Source: Rehmannia glutinosa (taxonomy: Eukaryota; Streptophyta; Magnoliopsida; Lamiales; Orobanchaceae). From it: a stretch of DNA of 64,000 nucleotides. Of this stretch, positions 35,171 to 47,988 are shown in pieces. Numbering within the stretch: position 1 is the stretch's first letter; the number at the start of each line of letters is the position of its first letter. Where the stretch lies: contig JABTTQ020000318.1 of NCBI GenBank assembly GCA_016081115.2, positions 124,030 to 188,029 on the forward strand. The letters are read 5' to 3'. The notes under the pieces are model-generated. The model did not search any database. It had not been told where the DNA came from and was given only the letters and a program-made list of their open reading frames with translations. Position numbers and translations under genes: made by a program.

Positions 35171-35517
35171 AGATAAAGAAAGTATTCACTTATTTTCCTG
35201 TTCAATTTAAAGATTTCATCAATCTAAGTTAACAGATCATACATAGTGCAGGACCCAGAATTACAATTTCCAGATTGGGACTCAACCCAAAGGAAACATA
35301 AACTTACAAACCAAAATAACTGGAAACAAACAAGCCCATACAGAAAACAAATCACAAGAAGAAACATATATAGTAATAACTTACACCACTTGACAAACCA
35401 CGCATAATCAATTTCAACACCTAATTTGCCACCACTTCAAGGACTGGAAGTGACATATGAACCAGCTTCAATCCAAATTCAAGCACCAGCAATAGCAGGA
35501 ATAAAACTGCAAATTAA
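35171..35517 (-). other. NLR2 3' flank and UTR
   Basis: Homologous to 2430-2753 downstream of NLR1. It includes the same candidate splice donor (on the - strand, ttgtcaagtggtgtaagtta, near 35385). Its acceptor would now lie beyond the 13-kb Helitron, so 3' processing of this copy is probably changed. Confidence 0.5.
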
Positions 35518-38500
35518 TTAAGATTGTCTATAAATATAAGTGCCATCTATCTCCACACAAGGGATTCCAGCTATCTTAGGCCAATAATCGCCTCTGTCTC
35601 TCAAACATCGTTGTTTCAGAAGCGGACAATCACTTATTTCCAAATGCCATAGCTTTTCAAGCAGGTTTTCGCTTGGCAACACATTAAGGCTCGCACAGTT
35701 CATGATGGACAGATGTTGCAAAAAAATCAGATTTTCAAGCACCCACGATAATGAACTTAGTTTAGGAAATCTAGCAATAGAAACTTTAATCAGAGAAACA
35801 GGGAAAAAACCATGATCATTACCAAGCAATTCCAACTCGTGAAAACCACCACAGATGGAGAATTCTCTGAGAGAGATTAGCCTGTGTAGGCCCCACTGTG
35901 ATAAAGGCTTGAGTTTTCTCGAATCCCATATTTGGAGCGAAGTTAAGTTCGGTGGAAAATCGGATCTTAGAAAAGTCTTTAACTTGTGACAGCTTCGTAT
36001 CTCAAGTGATATGATGGAATTCATATCCCGAATCTGCGTTGGGAATGATCTGAGATTCGAACAATGTTCGACAGAAAGTGTTCTCAGACATGGAGGAAGG
36101 CCTTGGTCCGGAAAGTACACCAAACCATTACAGTTCGATAAATAAAGTTCCGTAAGACGAGAAAATTTATGCACGTGCTGAAGTAAAGAGCTGAAGTTAA
36201 GCCAATCCCATATACTAAGTTCATCTAAAGAGATTATTCTGTTTGGTGGAAACATATCTTCAGAAAGTGGCTCGAGTTTCTTACAGTACTTGATTGAAAG
36301 CTTTTTAAGCCCATTAGGGAAATTACCTTCTGGCCAATACCTCAAAGATGGGCATTCCTTTATCTCCAGCCTTTTGAGGGTAGAAACGTCATTCGGCAGG
36401 GACTTCAGGGCTTTGCAACTGAGTATCTCGAGACGTTTGAGCATGTGTGGGATACCATTCTCCGGAAAGTCGACGATTTTGGGGCAGTTCTTGATTATCA
36501 ACTCTCGCAAGTGTGCGAGGTTTCTCAAGTTATTCGGAAGGGATGTTAAACTCGCACATCGAAATAACTCCAAGATTTCGAGATTGCAAGGCACGTCTTC
36601 GCCTATGGATACGAACAACGAACAGTCTGCAACGACGAGGCGTCTCAGGCAAATAAGATGTTGTAGGGAAACTCCATTTGGCCACACGGATAGCAGCTCA
36701 TCGCAGTTACAACATTCTAGAACTTCAACCGTTGCGATGGACTGGACAAGTTCCGTCGGTAGATGAGATAGTCCGACGATCGACTCGACTTTCAAGTAAT
36801 TTAACGAGTCGAGATCACATAGGCTTTCTAGCACCGCCATGCTGCATTCTTGAAGATCCAACTGATGAAGAGCAGGAAGGCTCATTGGAGAAACTTTAGC
36901 TAATTTCGGGCATTTGAATATCGTAAGCTGATGAAGAGAAGGAAACTGCATTTGTAATTCATCAGGAAAATACGACCATTCGTCCCATTTCGGCAAGTGA
37001 TCGAATCTTAGCGTCTCCAGTTTCGGAAACGGGACGTCCATGGCACGTTTCCTGAAAAACTCGGCACTGATGCGTTTGATTTTCGGCATGTCGCCTATCC
37101 GCAAGTGTTTGAGCTCAGTCAGGAGTCCAAGTGGCGGTAAAGACGTGCATTTAGTACAACCACTGAGGCTAACACTAAATATTTTCGAAAATGATGGATC
37201 GCCAATCCAACTAGGAAACCGAACACCTCCATAGAATTCAATCTTGAGCTTTCTCAAATTTTTGTGTGGTTGTAACACATCTAAAACATCTTCTTCTAAA
37301 CGGCCATCACGAGAACCATCTGTTTCATTCGTCCATGTCAACTGTAAATCCTCGATTTCCTTCTTACGCCTCAGACTCGCGTCCTCAGCGTCCTCAATGT
37401 CCGTCACATTTTGCAACTCTGAAATCGCAACTGTCCCTCGTAAAAGTTCGAGATTTCTCAGTTCCCTTATTCCCAATCCACCGCCGACTTTGCTCAGAAC
37501 AATTTTAGGTAAAGACTGCAGGTTTCCCAATTTTCTGATTTCAACCGGCAACTCTTTAAGTTGATCGGTATTAGAGTTGTCAAGGTGGCGCAGGTTAACT
37601 AAATCACCCACAGTGGGCGGCAACTTACAGATAAAGCGACAATTACTAATCGATAAAGTTTCTAAGTTGTACAAATCACTTAGAGAGTCAGGCAATGAAA
37701 GGATCGATGTTCCTGATAGATTAAGGTACCGTAAATGAATCAACGTGCAGATTGAGGCAGGCAACTCAGTGATTGAATAGCCACAAAGATAACACTCTCA
37801 AGCTGTGTAGCTTTGGCAACAATTCAATTAAAATCCTGTTTGATAAATAGAAAGGTGGCCAAACATGGGTATTTTGGACAGGCATTGGTAAGAACGTTCT
37901 CAAACCTTTAACTTGATAAAATCCCAAGAATTTCCTGAAAACTTCTGATTCGTGACGGAGAAATGAAGCGTGTGAGCGTTTTTGGTACGTGATTAGTTTC
38001 CACTTTTCGTCCAGCTTATAGCATATTCCACCAGCCACAAACTGAGCCAAGTCATTGATCAGGTCGTGCATAACAAAATGCGAATCGTTGGTGCTTAACC
38101 TTTGGAAAAATGATCTCGAGAGCAGCTCATCGAAATACTCAAATCCCAACTGTTCCTTCGTTGTTCGTCCGTCTGGCTGTGGAAGAAAGCCTTCTCCCAC
38201 CCATAATAAAACAAGTTCATACTTATCAAACTCATAGTCCTTGGGAAATACAGAGGTGTAAGCAAACAAATGCTTCAAATGTGGAGGAAGATGATGGTAG
38301 CTCAACCTCAAAACAGGAAGTATATTATTATTATTTGTTGGTGAATTCCATATCTTGCTATACAACACCTTTTCCCACTCCTCGGGACTATTTTTCGATC
38401 GTAAAAGCCCACCGAGCGTCTTCGCTGCCAAAGGCAACCCTTTGCATTTCCTCGCTAACGCCTCACCGTTTCTTTTCAAATCCTGATGTTCCTCAAAATT

Positions 38501-39551
38501 CCTCCTTCCCAGAGCGTGTTGAGCTAACAGAGAGGTACACTCATCATCTGTCAACAAATTCACCTGATAAGACGGAACAGAGCCCACCATCGATGCAACC
38601 CCATTATTCCGAGTCGTAACGAGAACTTTGCTTCCTGAGCTCCCAACAGTAAAAGGGCGAAGAAACACGTCCCACTTTTCATAGTTTTCATTCCATATCA
38701 TCATCTAAAATTAGAAGGAACTTTTTCTTGGAAAATGCCTCCTTTAGTCCCTCCTGAAGCATGTTTAAGTCCTTCGACTTGGCACTAGCCTTAGTTACCG
38801 AATGGAAAATCGACTTGGTGATTGAAAACACATCAAATTCCTCGGAAACACAAACCCAAGCTCTGAGCTCAAAATCGGCCACCGTCGCCTCATCGTTATA
38901 GATGAGCTGAGCAAGAGTGGTCTTGCCGATACCACCCATCCCGACAATCGGGATCACACAAATATGTTCTTGATTGTTCTTCATCAATTTACACAGCACT
39001 TCTTTATCTTTTTTTCTACCACAGACATGGGGTTCGATCACCGAAGTGCTCGGCGTTGTGTTCGCCCATTGGTTCGAGGACGGCCCTCCAACATTTTGAC
39101 TCAATTTAAAGTGATTACCATTTTTGGCACTGTTTTCCAATCTGTCTGAGATCTCTTCAATTCTTGACCTCATTCTTTTCTTGAACATAAATGCACCAGG
39201 TGTGAGATCGCTGATATAAGGGATGAAATTGCGTATTTTTTCTGATATTTTGTTTTCCTCAAAACCCTTTGATTTTTGAATGAGGGCTTGAGTGGAAATC
39301 TCATCCAACACATCATCCAAGTCATAAGCCAAGTATCTAAGGTCTTCCAGCCACAATTTCACATGTTCATCAGTCAGCTGTTTTTCCTCAGCATCATTTA
39401 TCACCGCCTGGATATTCACAAGTGTTTGCCTCCACTTTTCGAGCAGCTTATATATTTTTTCTCGGCGAGCAAAGGCCAATATCAGCTGTGAGGCCAATTT
39501 TTCAAACAGTACTTGAAGAAATGCCGCAAGAAAGATCTCTCCCACTGCCAT
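35518..39551 (-). pseudogene. CC-NBS-LRR gene NLR2, frameshifted copy of NLR1
   Basis: Aligned end to end with NLR1, with most residues identical. The coiled coil starts MAVGEIFLAAF, the P-loop GMGGIGKTT is at about 204-212, and GLPLAAKTLGG, VMHDLINDLAQF and the full LRR with DGTYIYRQS end are present. Two breaks occur. One extra base near 38696-38703 turns kinase-2 LLILDDVW into LLILDDDME and a stop. Two missing bases near 37784 break the frame at the first LRRs (after LSLW). A third local change near 37985-38010 scrambles about ten residues but returns to frame. As written, the product would end in the NB domain, after about 287 residues. It may be a pseudogene, or the indels may be assembly errors. 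Confidence 0.88.
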
Positions 39552-40284
39552 TTTTTTTTCTTTCTTTTTTTAATCAAAACAGATAAAAACCCAAGAATCA
39601 GATGGGTTCACAAGATAGAATCACCAAAGCAAAAATATTTTCTGAAAATGGTACCTTTTTTTTTTTTTGCAAGAATGTTAGCAACACCTAGTTCCTGGTG
39701 TAGGGATATGGAATAATGGAATAAAGGGTTGAGTTGACAAGAACAGTTAAAAAAATGCAGTTTCCGATGATTGGTGGCGTTTTGTACTAAGAAACAAAGT
39801 GATTAAAACGGTGATATTGATGTACGGTATGTGAAAAACACCTTAAGACATTCTTGCTGTTTCATATAACTTCTCTTTTTGCTGAGAAGAATTGGATTCT
39901 TTTATGACAAATGACATGTATCTTACTGTATAATACTAATATACAAAGATTAATTAGAGAAGTAGAATTAAGTCTTTCCATTTGTTTACATGTTCAAATT
40001 TACAAGTGGTTAGTGTAAGTCAACTCTTCTTGAATGAGTCTCTCATTCACTCATATACAGCTTCAGGTTTGGCCATTGGTTTTCATTTAGGTAAATTCCA
40101 CTTTGCTTTTGGGATTATATGTGAAAATGAGATTGCCCATAAAAAATTCAATTTCAAATTTCACTTAATTTAAGATTTAACGGATAAGTGGCCAATTTTC
40201 TGACTTTCGTGCCTAAGTCTAAAGAGAAGAAAATAATAAAAAAGAAAGAAAGAAAAAACAAACCATCTCCTCCTTCCCCCACCA
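39552..40284 (-). promoter_or_regulatory. NLR2 upstream region
   Basis: Nearly the same as 6786-7465 upstream of NLR1, so both copies should share promoter elements. The homology ends near 40240, where NLR1 has the retroposon instead. No discrete element is named. Confidence 0.5.
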
Positions 40285-40976
40285 ATAAAATTGCATTTTT
40301 AGTCCCACAAGATTCTACCTATTGCAAGTTTAGTCCCACAGTTTTTTTTAAGCAATGATAATCCTATAGGACACAAAAGTTGCAACTTTAGTCATACGGC
40401 CGTCTAAGAATTAACGGAGACTGCATGTGTAACACACATGACATTAAGTCATTGTATTTGACATGGAGAAAATTGCTTATTTAGTCGACACTCGACAGGA
40501 TTTTGTCTCTTGCAATTTTAGTCCAACCTCTACACAATTGTCCCACATGAACGAATTTGTTTGATCACATGTATATGCATCAAAGATATGTATGACTTAG
40601 CTGCAAACCAAATAAAGAATAAAGATCATATTATTACAAAATAATGACTTAACTAGATAATGAAATAGGCATCTATAAACTTCAATGCAAGAAGCTAATT
40701 AGTAAGATTAAATCTCCTCTTCGTGTATATTATATACTTTTTATTTCTTTAAACTCAACATTTAGTACGCGTATTATAGTTATTTAATTATTGGCGAATA
40801 ATACTTCATTCACATAATATTTATATTAATGTAATACATGACAATTACATGTATAAAAAAAATGTAATAGAGAGATTATTTTTGCCAAAAAATCATTCAT
40901 GTGGAACTGTTTTGCAGACGTAGAACTAAAATTGCAACTGACAAAATCATGTGGGACTAAATATGTAATTTTTGCC
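40285..40976. mobile_element. Long-TIR MITE (Mutator-like?)
   Basis: The left end reads aaaattgcatttttagtccc then acaagattctacctattgca. The right end, reverse-complemented, reads aaaaattacatatttagtcc then cacatgattttgtcagttgc. These are imperfect inverted repeats of about 50 bp. The interior is AT-rich and non-coding. Half of it is also present at 8521-8875, so it predates the tandem duplication. Target duplication is not evident, so the superfamily is a guess from TIR length. Confidence 0.55.
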
Positions 40977-42047
40977 CCTTTAAAGTTACATATTAACGAA
41001 ATCAGCAGTAGCCTCCGTTAAAAATGTAACGGTGCGATTCTTTTGCAAAAACAAAAAATAAAAAACATTCGTATGTGACCATTTTGCAGAAGTGAGACTG
41101 AAATTGAGACAGGTTGAATCCTATAAGACAAAATATGAAATTTCTCTCCCGTCACACCAATGGCCAACCTATGCCATTAGATCTAAAAGAAACAATCATG
41201 TTTCTCGTTTTAGGCGAATTGATTAGTTTAGGAGGTCTGGTTCTTACAGATAGTTGCACGAAAAAACAACCGCTATATGTTTTGGGGCCAAGTCTAGTAG
41301 ATTAGTATATTAGCAGACAACTCTCATAGCAGTCATAGATGCAATCTAAACAAGTTTTGAGGGACAGATGGAGGTAGTTTTTGGATAACGAAAGTTGGTC
41401 TGTCCAATGGTTTTGGACCCACCGGATCTGACTCTGAGGCAAACATCGGGTCGGCTCTAGGGTTTGACCTAACTCGTCCTAAACCTGCCCCATTGTCATC
41501 CCTACAACTGAGTATGTGTGACGAGTAACTGATATACATGCATTAATGAAATGTATTGTATACATCAAGTCTCTCATTTGACAAGGAATGAAACACTTCG
41601 CATAATATCCAAACACTATTGGGTGTCATGAAAGAGAGAAGACGAGGAAAAGAAAATTCCACCTAAATATGATGTATCATTGATTTTTTAGATGCTTATA
41701 AGCGTAGCCAAACAAATCTTTTCAGAGCATCAAAATCAAAAAATTCCCATAAAAATCTGCGGATATGCCGTGGTAATAATGAATGTAAAAGTGTTGATAA
41801 ATGATGAGCTATCATAGTGGACTTCTTGTTGCATGACAAAACTCACCACAAAGAGTAGTTGCATTTAGGAAAGACCTTCCTCAGAATCCTGCAACAGTAG
41901 GAAAACTTAATCAAAAGCAAATTATTAACCAGTAATTATACAACCTTAGATATGTATTCAAAAGGATCACAAGGTGAATTATGTTTTGTGAAATGAGTAT
42001 ATACCTGATTCAGCAGCTAATAAGCAAGTTATTTGAGTAAGTGTAAC
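40977..42047. other. Spacer between NLR2 and NLR3, with NLR3 3' UTR
   Basis: No gene is seen. Around 41480-41507 the sequence aacctgccccattgtcatcc followed by cta looks like a hAT right terminus (taggatgacaat-type when reversed), but I found no matching left end. On the - strand, an intron in the NLR3 3' UTR is plausible: donor caggta after 42005, acceptor ttgcag before 41888. Confidence 0.4.
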
Positions 42048-45000
42048 TCAAACTGAACTTTGTTTATAAACATAAGTTCCATCGATCTCCACACAAGGAA
42101 TTCCCGATATCTTTGGCCAATATTCGCCTCTGTCTTTCAGACACCGTTGCTTCAGAAGTGGACAGTCACTTATTTCCAGATGCCAGAGCTTTTCAAGCAG
42201 GCCTTCGCCAGGCAAGATGTTAAGGTTCGCGCAGTTCATGATAGACAAATGTCGCAGCAACGTAAGATTTTCAAGCACCTTACTGAGAGAAGTAAGCTTC
42301 GGGAATCTGGCGATAGAAAATTTTATCAGAGAAGGCGGAAAGAGACAATCGTCATCGCCAAGTAGCTCGAGCTCTTTAAATCCACCACAGATGGAGAATT
42401 CTCTGAGTGAAGTGAGTCTGTGTAGGCCCCACCGATTTAACGGCTTGAATTTCTTGGAATCCCATATCCTAAGTGAAGACAAGTTCGGAGGTAAATCACA
42501 TTTCGGAAAATTATCGAGCCTCGGACAACTCCGTAACTCGAGTGAAACAAGGGATTTCATGGTCCGAATCTTAGTCGGCAACGACTTGAGACTCGCACAA
42601 TCCTCAATGGAAAGTGCTCTGAGGCATGGCGGCAAACCATGTTCTGGAAAATGCCTTATACCATAACAACTCGAAAGATACAGTTCGACTAAATGCGAAA
42701 ATCCATGCAATCTTTGGAGTAGATTACTGAAATTCAGCCAATTGCATAAACTAAGATCTTCGAGCAACATGCTGCTGTTTTCAGGAAACATTGTATCTGA
42801 AACGGGCTCAAGTTGAGTGCAATTTTTGATCGAGAGCTTCTTAAGGGCGGTGGGGAAATTACCGGTTGCCCACGTCCTCAGAGAGGAGCATTCTTTAATT
42901 TCCAATCTTTCGAGGTCAGATATGTTACTTGGTAAGGACTCTAAGGCATTGCAACTCAGTATCTCGAGACGTTTAAGCATCGGGGGAATACCGTTCTCCG
43001 GAAAGCTGACGAACTTAATACAATTTTTAATAATCAGCTCTCTTAACGACCTGAGGTTGCTCAAGTCGTTCGGAAGAGAAATCAAATTCGCGCAGCGAAA
43101 TAATTCGAGAATTTCGAGGTTGCAAGGGAGCTGCTGCTCGCCTTGTCCTACCGACACGAGCTGCGAACAGTCTGCAACGACGAGGCGTCTTAGGTTGGTG
43201 AGATGTTGGAGTGGAATCTCGTCTCGCCATAGTGACAGCAGCTCATTGCAGTTGCAGCACTCTAAAACCTCGAGCGCTGCTAATGACTGCAAAAGCTCCG
43301 TCGGTAGATGAGACAGCCCTGTAATGGCCTCAACCTTCAAGTAGTTTAAGGATTCGAGACTACAAAAGCTTTCGAGCAAAACCTTGTCGCATTCCTCGAT
43401 ATCTAATGCACGAAGAGCAGGGAGGCTCACTGGAGAGACATCGGTTAACTTGCCGCACCTGAATATCGCAAGGTGTTGAAGATGTGGGAACTCGATCTTG
43501 TCGCCAAAACCGGTCCATTTTTCCCATCGTGGCATGTGGTCGAATCTTAGAGTCTCGAGTTTCGGAAACGGGACCACAAGACCGTTCCCGTAAAATTCAT
43601 TTCTGATGCGTTTGACTTTCGGCATCCCTCCAATCCGGAGGTGTTTAAGCTCGGGAAGCTGTCCTAGAGGAGGTAAAAATGAGCATTCTAAACAGCTGCT
43701 GAAGCTTATACTGGACAATTTGCGAAATGCCGGATCGCCGATCCAACTCGGGAAACTCGATCCTCTATAGAATTCGATCTTGAGATTTTGCAAGTTTTCG
43801 TGAGGTTGCAGATGATCTATGACGTCTTCTTCCGAAATTCTATCCTGGGAATTGTCAAATTCACTTCCCCAAGACAGCTGTAATTCGTCGAGTTCGTTCT
43901 TACACCTCAGACACGCCTCCTTTACATCCTCAATGTCCGTCACATTTTGCAATTCGAAAATGGCAACTGTCCCCCGCAAATGCGTCAGATCCCTCAATTC
44001 TTTTAACCCCAAACCACCATCTTTGCCTAAAACAATTTTCGGCAATGTCTGCAAGTTTCTCAATTTACCAATTTCAACCGGCATATCTTTTAGTTGATCG
44101 GTGTTAGAGTTGTCAAGATGCCGCAAGTTCGACAGATTCCCCAAGGCCGGCGGCAGCTTACAAATAAAACGGCAGTTGCGTAAAGATAAAGTTTGCAAAT
44201 GGAAGAGATCACTTAAAGTTTCTGGCAATGTAACAATTGAAGTCCCTGATAGATTGAGGTACCGTAAATGTATCAAATTGCATATCGAACTAGGCAACTC
44301 CGTGATTGAATAGCCGCTTAGAGATAACACTCGTAAGCTGTGCAATTTCGGTACCAATTCGACCAAAATCCGGTTCGATAAGTAGAAAGGAGGCCAAACA
44401 AGTGAATTTTGGACCGGCATCGGTAGGAAAGTTCTCAAGCCTTGAACTTGATAGAAGGTATAAAATTTTCTGAAAACTTCGTATTCGTGACGAAGAAACG
44501 AACCGTGACGAGCCTTATCGGGTACTCGGTATTCCTGATTAGTATCCATTTTCTCGTCGAGACGATAGCACGTCCCCCCGGCAACGAATTGAGCCAAGTC
44601 GTTTATAAGGTCATGCATGACGAAATTCGAATCGCAGCCACTTAAGCGTTGGAAAAATGATCTCGATAATAGCTCGTTAAAATACTCGAGACCTAACTCT
44701 TCTTTTCGTTTCCTCGCATTTGGATGTTCGAGAAAACCTTCTCCCATCCACAAAAGTACGAGCTCGTTCTTGTCAAACTCGTAGTCCTTTGGAAAAATGG
44801 AGCAATAAGAAAATAGATGCTTCAAATGTGACGGAAGATGGTGATAGCTTAATCTTAAAACGGGAAGGATGTCATTGTCCTCCTGTAAATCCCATATCTT
44901 GCTATTCAGCACATTATCCCACTCTTCCTTAGTTTCTTTCGAGCGTAAGAGGCCACCAAGCGTCTTAGCAGCCAAAGGCAACCCTTTACACTTCTTCACC

Positions 45001-46102
45001 AGTCCCAAACCGACTTCTCTTAATTCCGTATTGTCATGGAAAGATCTCCGAGCATGTTGAGCCAATAGAGACAGGCAATCTTCGTCGGTCAATAGTTTCA
45101 TGTGGTAAGCTGTACGAGGGGACCCCACCACAGATGCAACGCTATCGTTACGAGTTGTAACAATAATTCTGCTCCCCGGTAGCCCAAACTGGAACGGACG
45201 GCACAAATCGTCCCACTTTCCATAGTTCTCATTCCAAACATCATCTAAAACAATAAGGAACTTGCTCTTTGCTAACTTCTCCTTTAGACTCACTTGAAGC
45301 ATATCTAAGTCCTTGGACTGACTACTAATCTTAGTCACCGACTCGTAAATCGTCTTGGTGATAGAAATCACATCAAACTCTTCGGAAACGCAAACCCAAG
45401 CCCTCACATGAAAGTTTTTCTTCACAGTCCTGTCGTTATAAACCAATTGGGCAAGAGTAGTTTTGCCTATACCACCCATTCCGACTATTGGAATGACGGA
45501 AATATCCTCATGGCATACCTCGTTCCCAAGCAACATTTCAATAATGGTTTCTTTGTCTTCGTCTCTTCCGTATACCTGAGACTCATTTACTAAAGAAGTG
45601 CTCGGCAACCTCACTACAGACGATCGGTTAGACGAACCGCCCAAATTCTCCCTCAAATTCAATTCAATCCTTTGCTTCACCGTATATTGCAATCTATTTG
45701 TGATGTCTTTTATTTTTGACATCAGCCTATAATTAGACACGAGTGCACCGGGCATATAGCTGCTGCAAGTAGGGATGAATTTCCATACCCGACTGGTTCG
45801 ATTGTGTTGAGTCCCATCTGAATCTTGAATCAAAGCTCGAGTGATAATCTCATCCAATAAATCATCCAAATCATAAGCCAAGTCCCTAAGGCCCTCGAGC
45901 CATACTTTTACAGATTTTTCCGTCAATTGCTTCTCCTCTGCGCGTCGTCCAGCACGGCCTGAATAATTGACAAACTATGACTTAACTTCTTGAAATGACC
46001 TTCCACTTTCTCCCGACGAGCCAAGGCCATAGTTGCGGCGGAGGCCAATTGCTGAAACAGTACCTGTACAAAGGCTGATAGAAAGAGCTCTCCCACAGCC
46101 AT
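42048..46102 (-). CDS. CC-NBS-LRR protein, RPP13-like (NLR3), one frameshift
   Basis: About 1350 residues, related to but clearly diverged from NLR1 and NLR2. The start MAVGELFLSAFVQVL at 46102 fits both paralogues; an upstream in-frame ATG (46201) lies next to a poly(A) tract and is rejected. After AVLDDA the frame breaks: two extra bases in cctctgcgcgtcgtcc (45940-45943) against the expected cctctgcgtcgtcc. The rest (42048-45926) is open. It has LRDLAYDLDDLLDE, P-loop GMGGIGKTT, kinase-2 FLIVLDDVW, GSRIIVTTR, GLPLAAKTLGG, SIFPKDYEF, VMHDLINDLAQF and a long LRR ending DGTYVYKQSSV. If the shift is real, the coiled coil is separated from the NB-ARC. If it is an assembly error, this is an intact receptor gene. 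Confidence 0.9.
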
Positions 46103-47985
46103 ATTCTTGTTTTTGCTTAATGGCCAGAGGGAGAGTGATTCAAGAATCAAGACAATACTTGATTCACAAAATAAAAAAAAAAAAAAAAAAAAAGTCAACA
46201 ATTTGCTTACATTGAACTGATTAGAAATTGCAATATTTACATAATTGGAAGTGAACCGACCAATTCATCATTACATCAAGTATCAACTAACATCTAATAA
46301 ACAATCATCAATTATTAGTTTACGAGTTACAACTATCAACAAATAATTTTGACATGTCTAGTGGGACTCGAACCCAAGACCTCAGAGTCTTTGGCTTTGC
46401 CAATTGAAATAGAATTCACTGATATATAGAATTGCAATTCTAGAAACTGTATATTCTATAAAATCCCAATTATTCTCATTTGGTTGGATTTTTAGATTCT
46501 ATTTGGAGTTGTATCTGGACTATAAACATTTTGTTCAGATTTACGCCCACTGATTTATGTTAATTCAGATTAGACCGCTTGAAATTCCAAATTACTATGT
46601 TCAAAATCTAGAATGGAAGAAATGAACACGAATGGCTCCAATGCACAAATAATCGTAATCATTTATAAGATGCTTCTCCCCTTCCAGATCAACTGTGATG
46701 CCACACTGACATATTATATAAAATCTTTATCAGGATACAATGGAATTATTTGATTAAAACTGTGAAACCCACGAATATTCATAAAAGAAATATAATGCTG
46801 ACCCCAAAAAAAAAAAAAAAAAAAAAAAAAAAGATAATAAAAGAACAGAAAAGAAGCCACAATAAACAAAAGTGATAACACTTTTACAAATTGCACTAAA
46901 ATAGAAAATCAAGCACCAGCTAACAGTAGAATTATTCTTTTGAATATTAATAGTAAACAAAATCCAAACAGTTTTCCTTTCCTATACAGAAATTGCAAAA
47001 AGCAATATCAATCCAGTACAGTAATAGGTGTAAGAATTATATAATGATAAGCTGGAGGATAAAAGAAAACGGAATAAAACTGCAAATATCGAACTAATTT
47101 CATATATGAAACAATTGAGCACTTGAAAATTTCAGGAATCATACGAAATTAACACAAAAGACAATAGGTATGCAAAGATCTAGCAAAAAAACATCATCGT
47201 ACTTGGAAAAACAACATAAATACTTACAAAAATTTGTGGAGCTGAGCTGCTGTTTAATTTCCTCTCTTCAACTGGGTTGTGTTAATTCCTGGAAAGAGAG
47301 AATCTGGATTTATTCCATAAAGTATAAATGATTGGCTTCCTTTTTTTTTTTTGTATACAGTAATTATATTTGTATTCTATATTCTTTACAGCTAGCACAA
47401 ATGGTAGTAGCTTTCAAGTCAACGGCCTCATCTGGCAAGTGGCAACTCGCATTTTGGTAAAGTAAGTTTCATATGTAGTTTACAACTTACAATACACCCT
47501 GGGGTTCTTATTTGTTCCCGGGTTTGTCATTAAGGCTTTGAAATACCCATTTTGGCCCCCAACAACTTTGAGAAATTTTGCTGCAATGGGATGATTGGGA
47601 GCTCATGAGTCATGGCAACATAAATTTTGCATGATGATGCTATTTATTAATTTTGTTTCCATTCAAAATAAAGTTCTAAACCTAAAAATCTAGATTCTAT
47701 TGCAAAAGTACTCAATTATTAACAACAATAATTAGATGCCACCAGCCTCTTAAGACCTGATCACTATTTTAACGACAATTGGGTGATATCACATTAACTT
47801 TTGATTTTTTTATTTGGTTTTATCTGAAACTATTTCCTCAATTTTGAAAAGGAACAAAAAGTTTAAGTGCATCTTCATGTTGTTAGATAGTACACCCCCA
47901 CCCTATTTTACAATTAATGCACGCTTTCTATATTTTTTTATTTTATTCTTCTAGCAAAAAACCCAATTTTATATTCTTTTAGAGT
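46103..47985. other. NLR3 upstream region, no gene
   Basis: AT-rich. Poly(A) runs lie at 46172-46192 and 46805-46832. Open frames there are homopolymer artefacts (polyphenylalanine). Around 47235-47300 the - strand has a splice-like and UTR-like patch that might be a leader exon for NLR3, but support is weak. Confidence 0.35.
46230..46420 (-). mobile_element. Possible tRNA-derived SINE head
   Basis: The - strand contains a perfect RNA polymerase III B box, GGTTCGAGTCC (46364-46374), with tggcaaagcca (46392-46402) upstream resembling a weak A box. The A-to-B distance (about 28 nt) is shorter than in a real tRNA, and no cloverleaf could be drawn. Limits are approximate. Confidence 0.3.
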
Positions 47986-47988
47986 TTA

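Noticed and set aside
41342..41512. hAT element with right terminus near 41507
   Set aside because: The right end looks convincing, but no left inverted repeat or 8-bp duplication was found, so it was not given its own entry.
46364..46402. Functional tRNA gene
   Set aside because: Only the B box is good. The A-to-B spacing is too short and no acceptor stem pairs.
46714..46960. Hydrophobic frames rich in phenylalanine on the - strand, which look like membrane proteins
   Set aside because: The phenylalanine run is a poly(A)/poly(T) tract.
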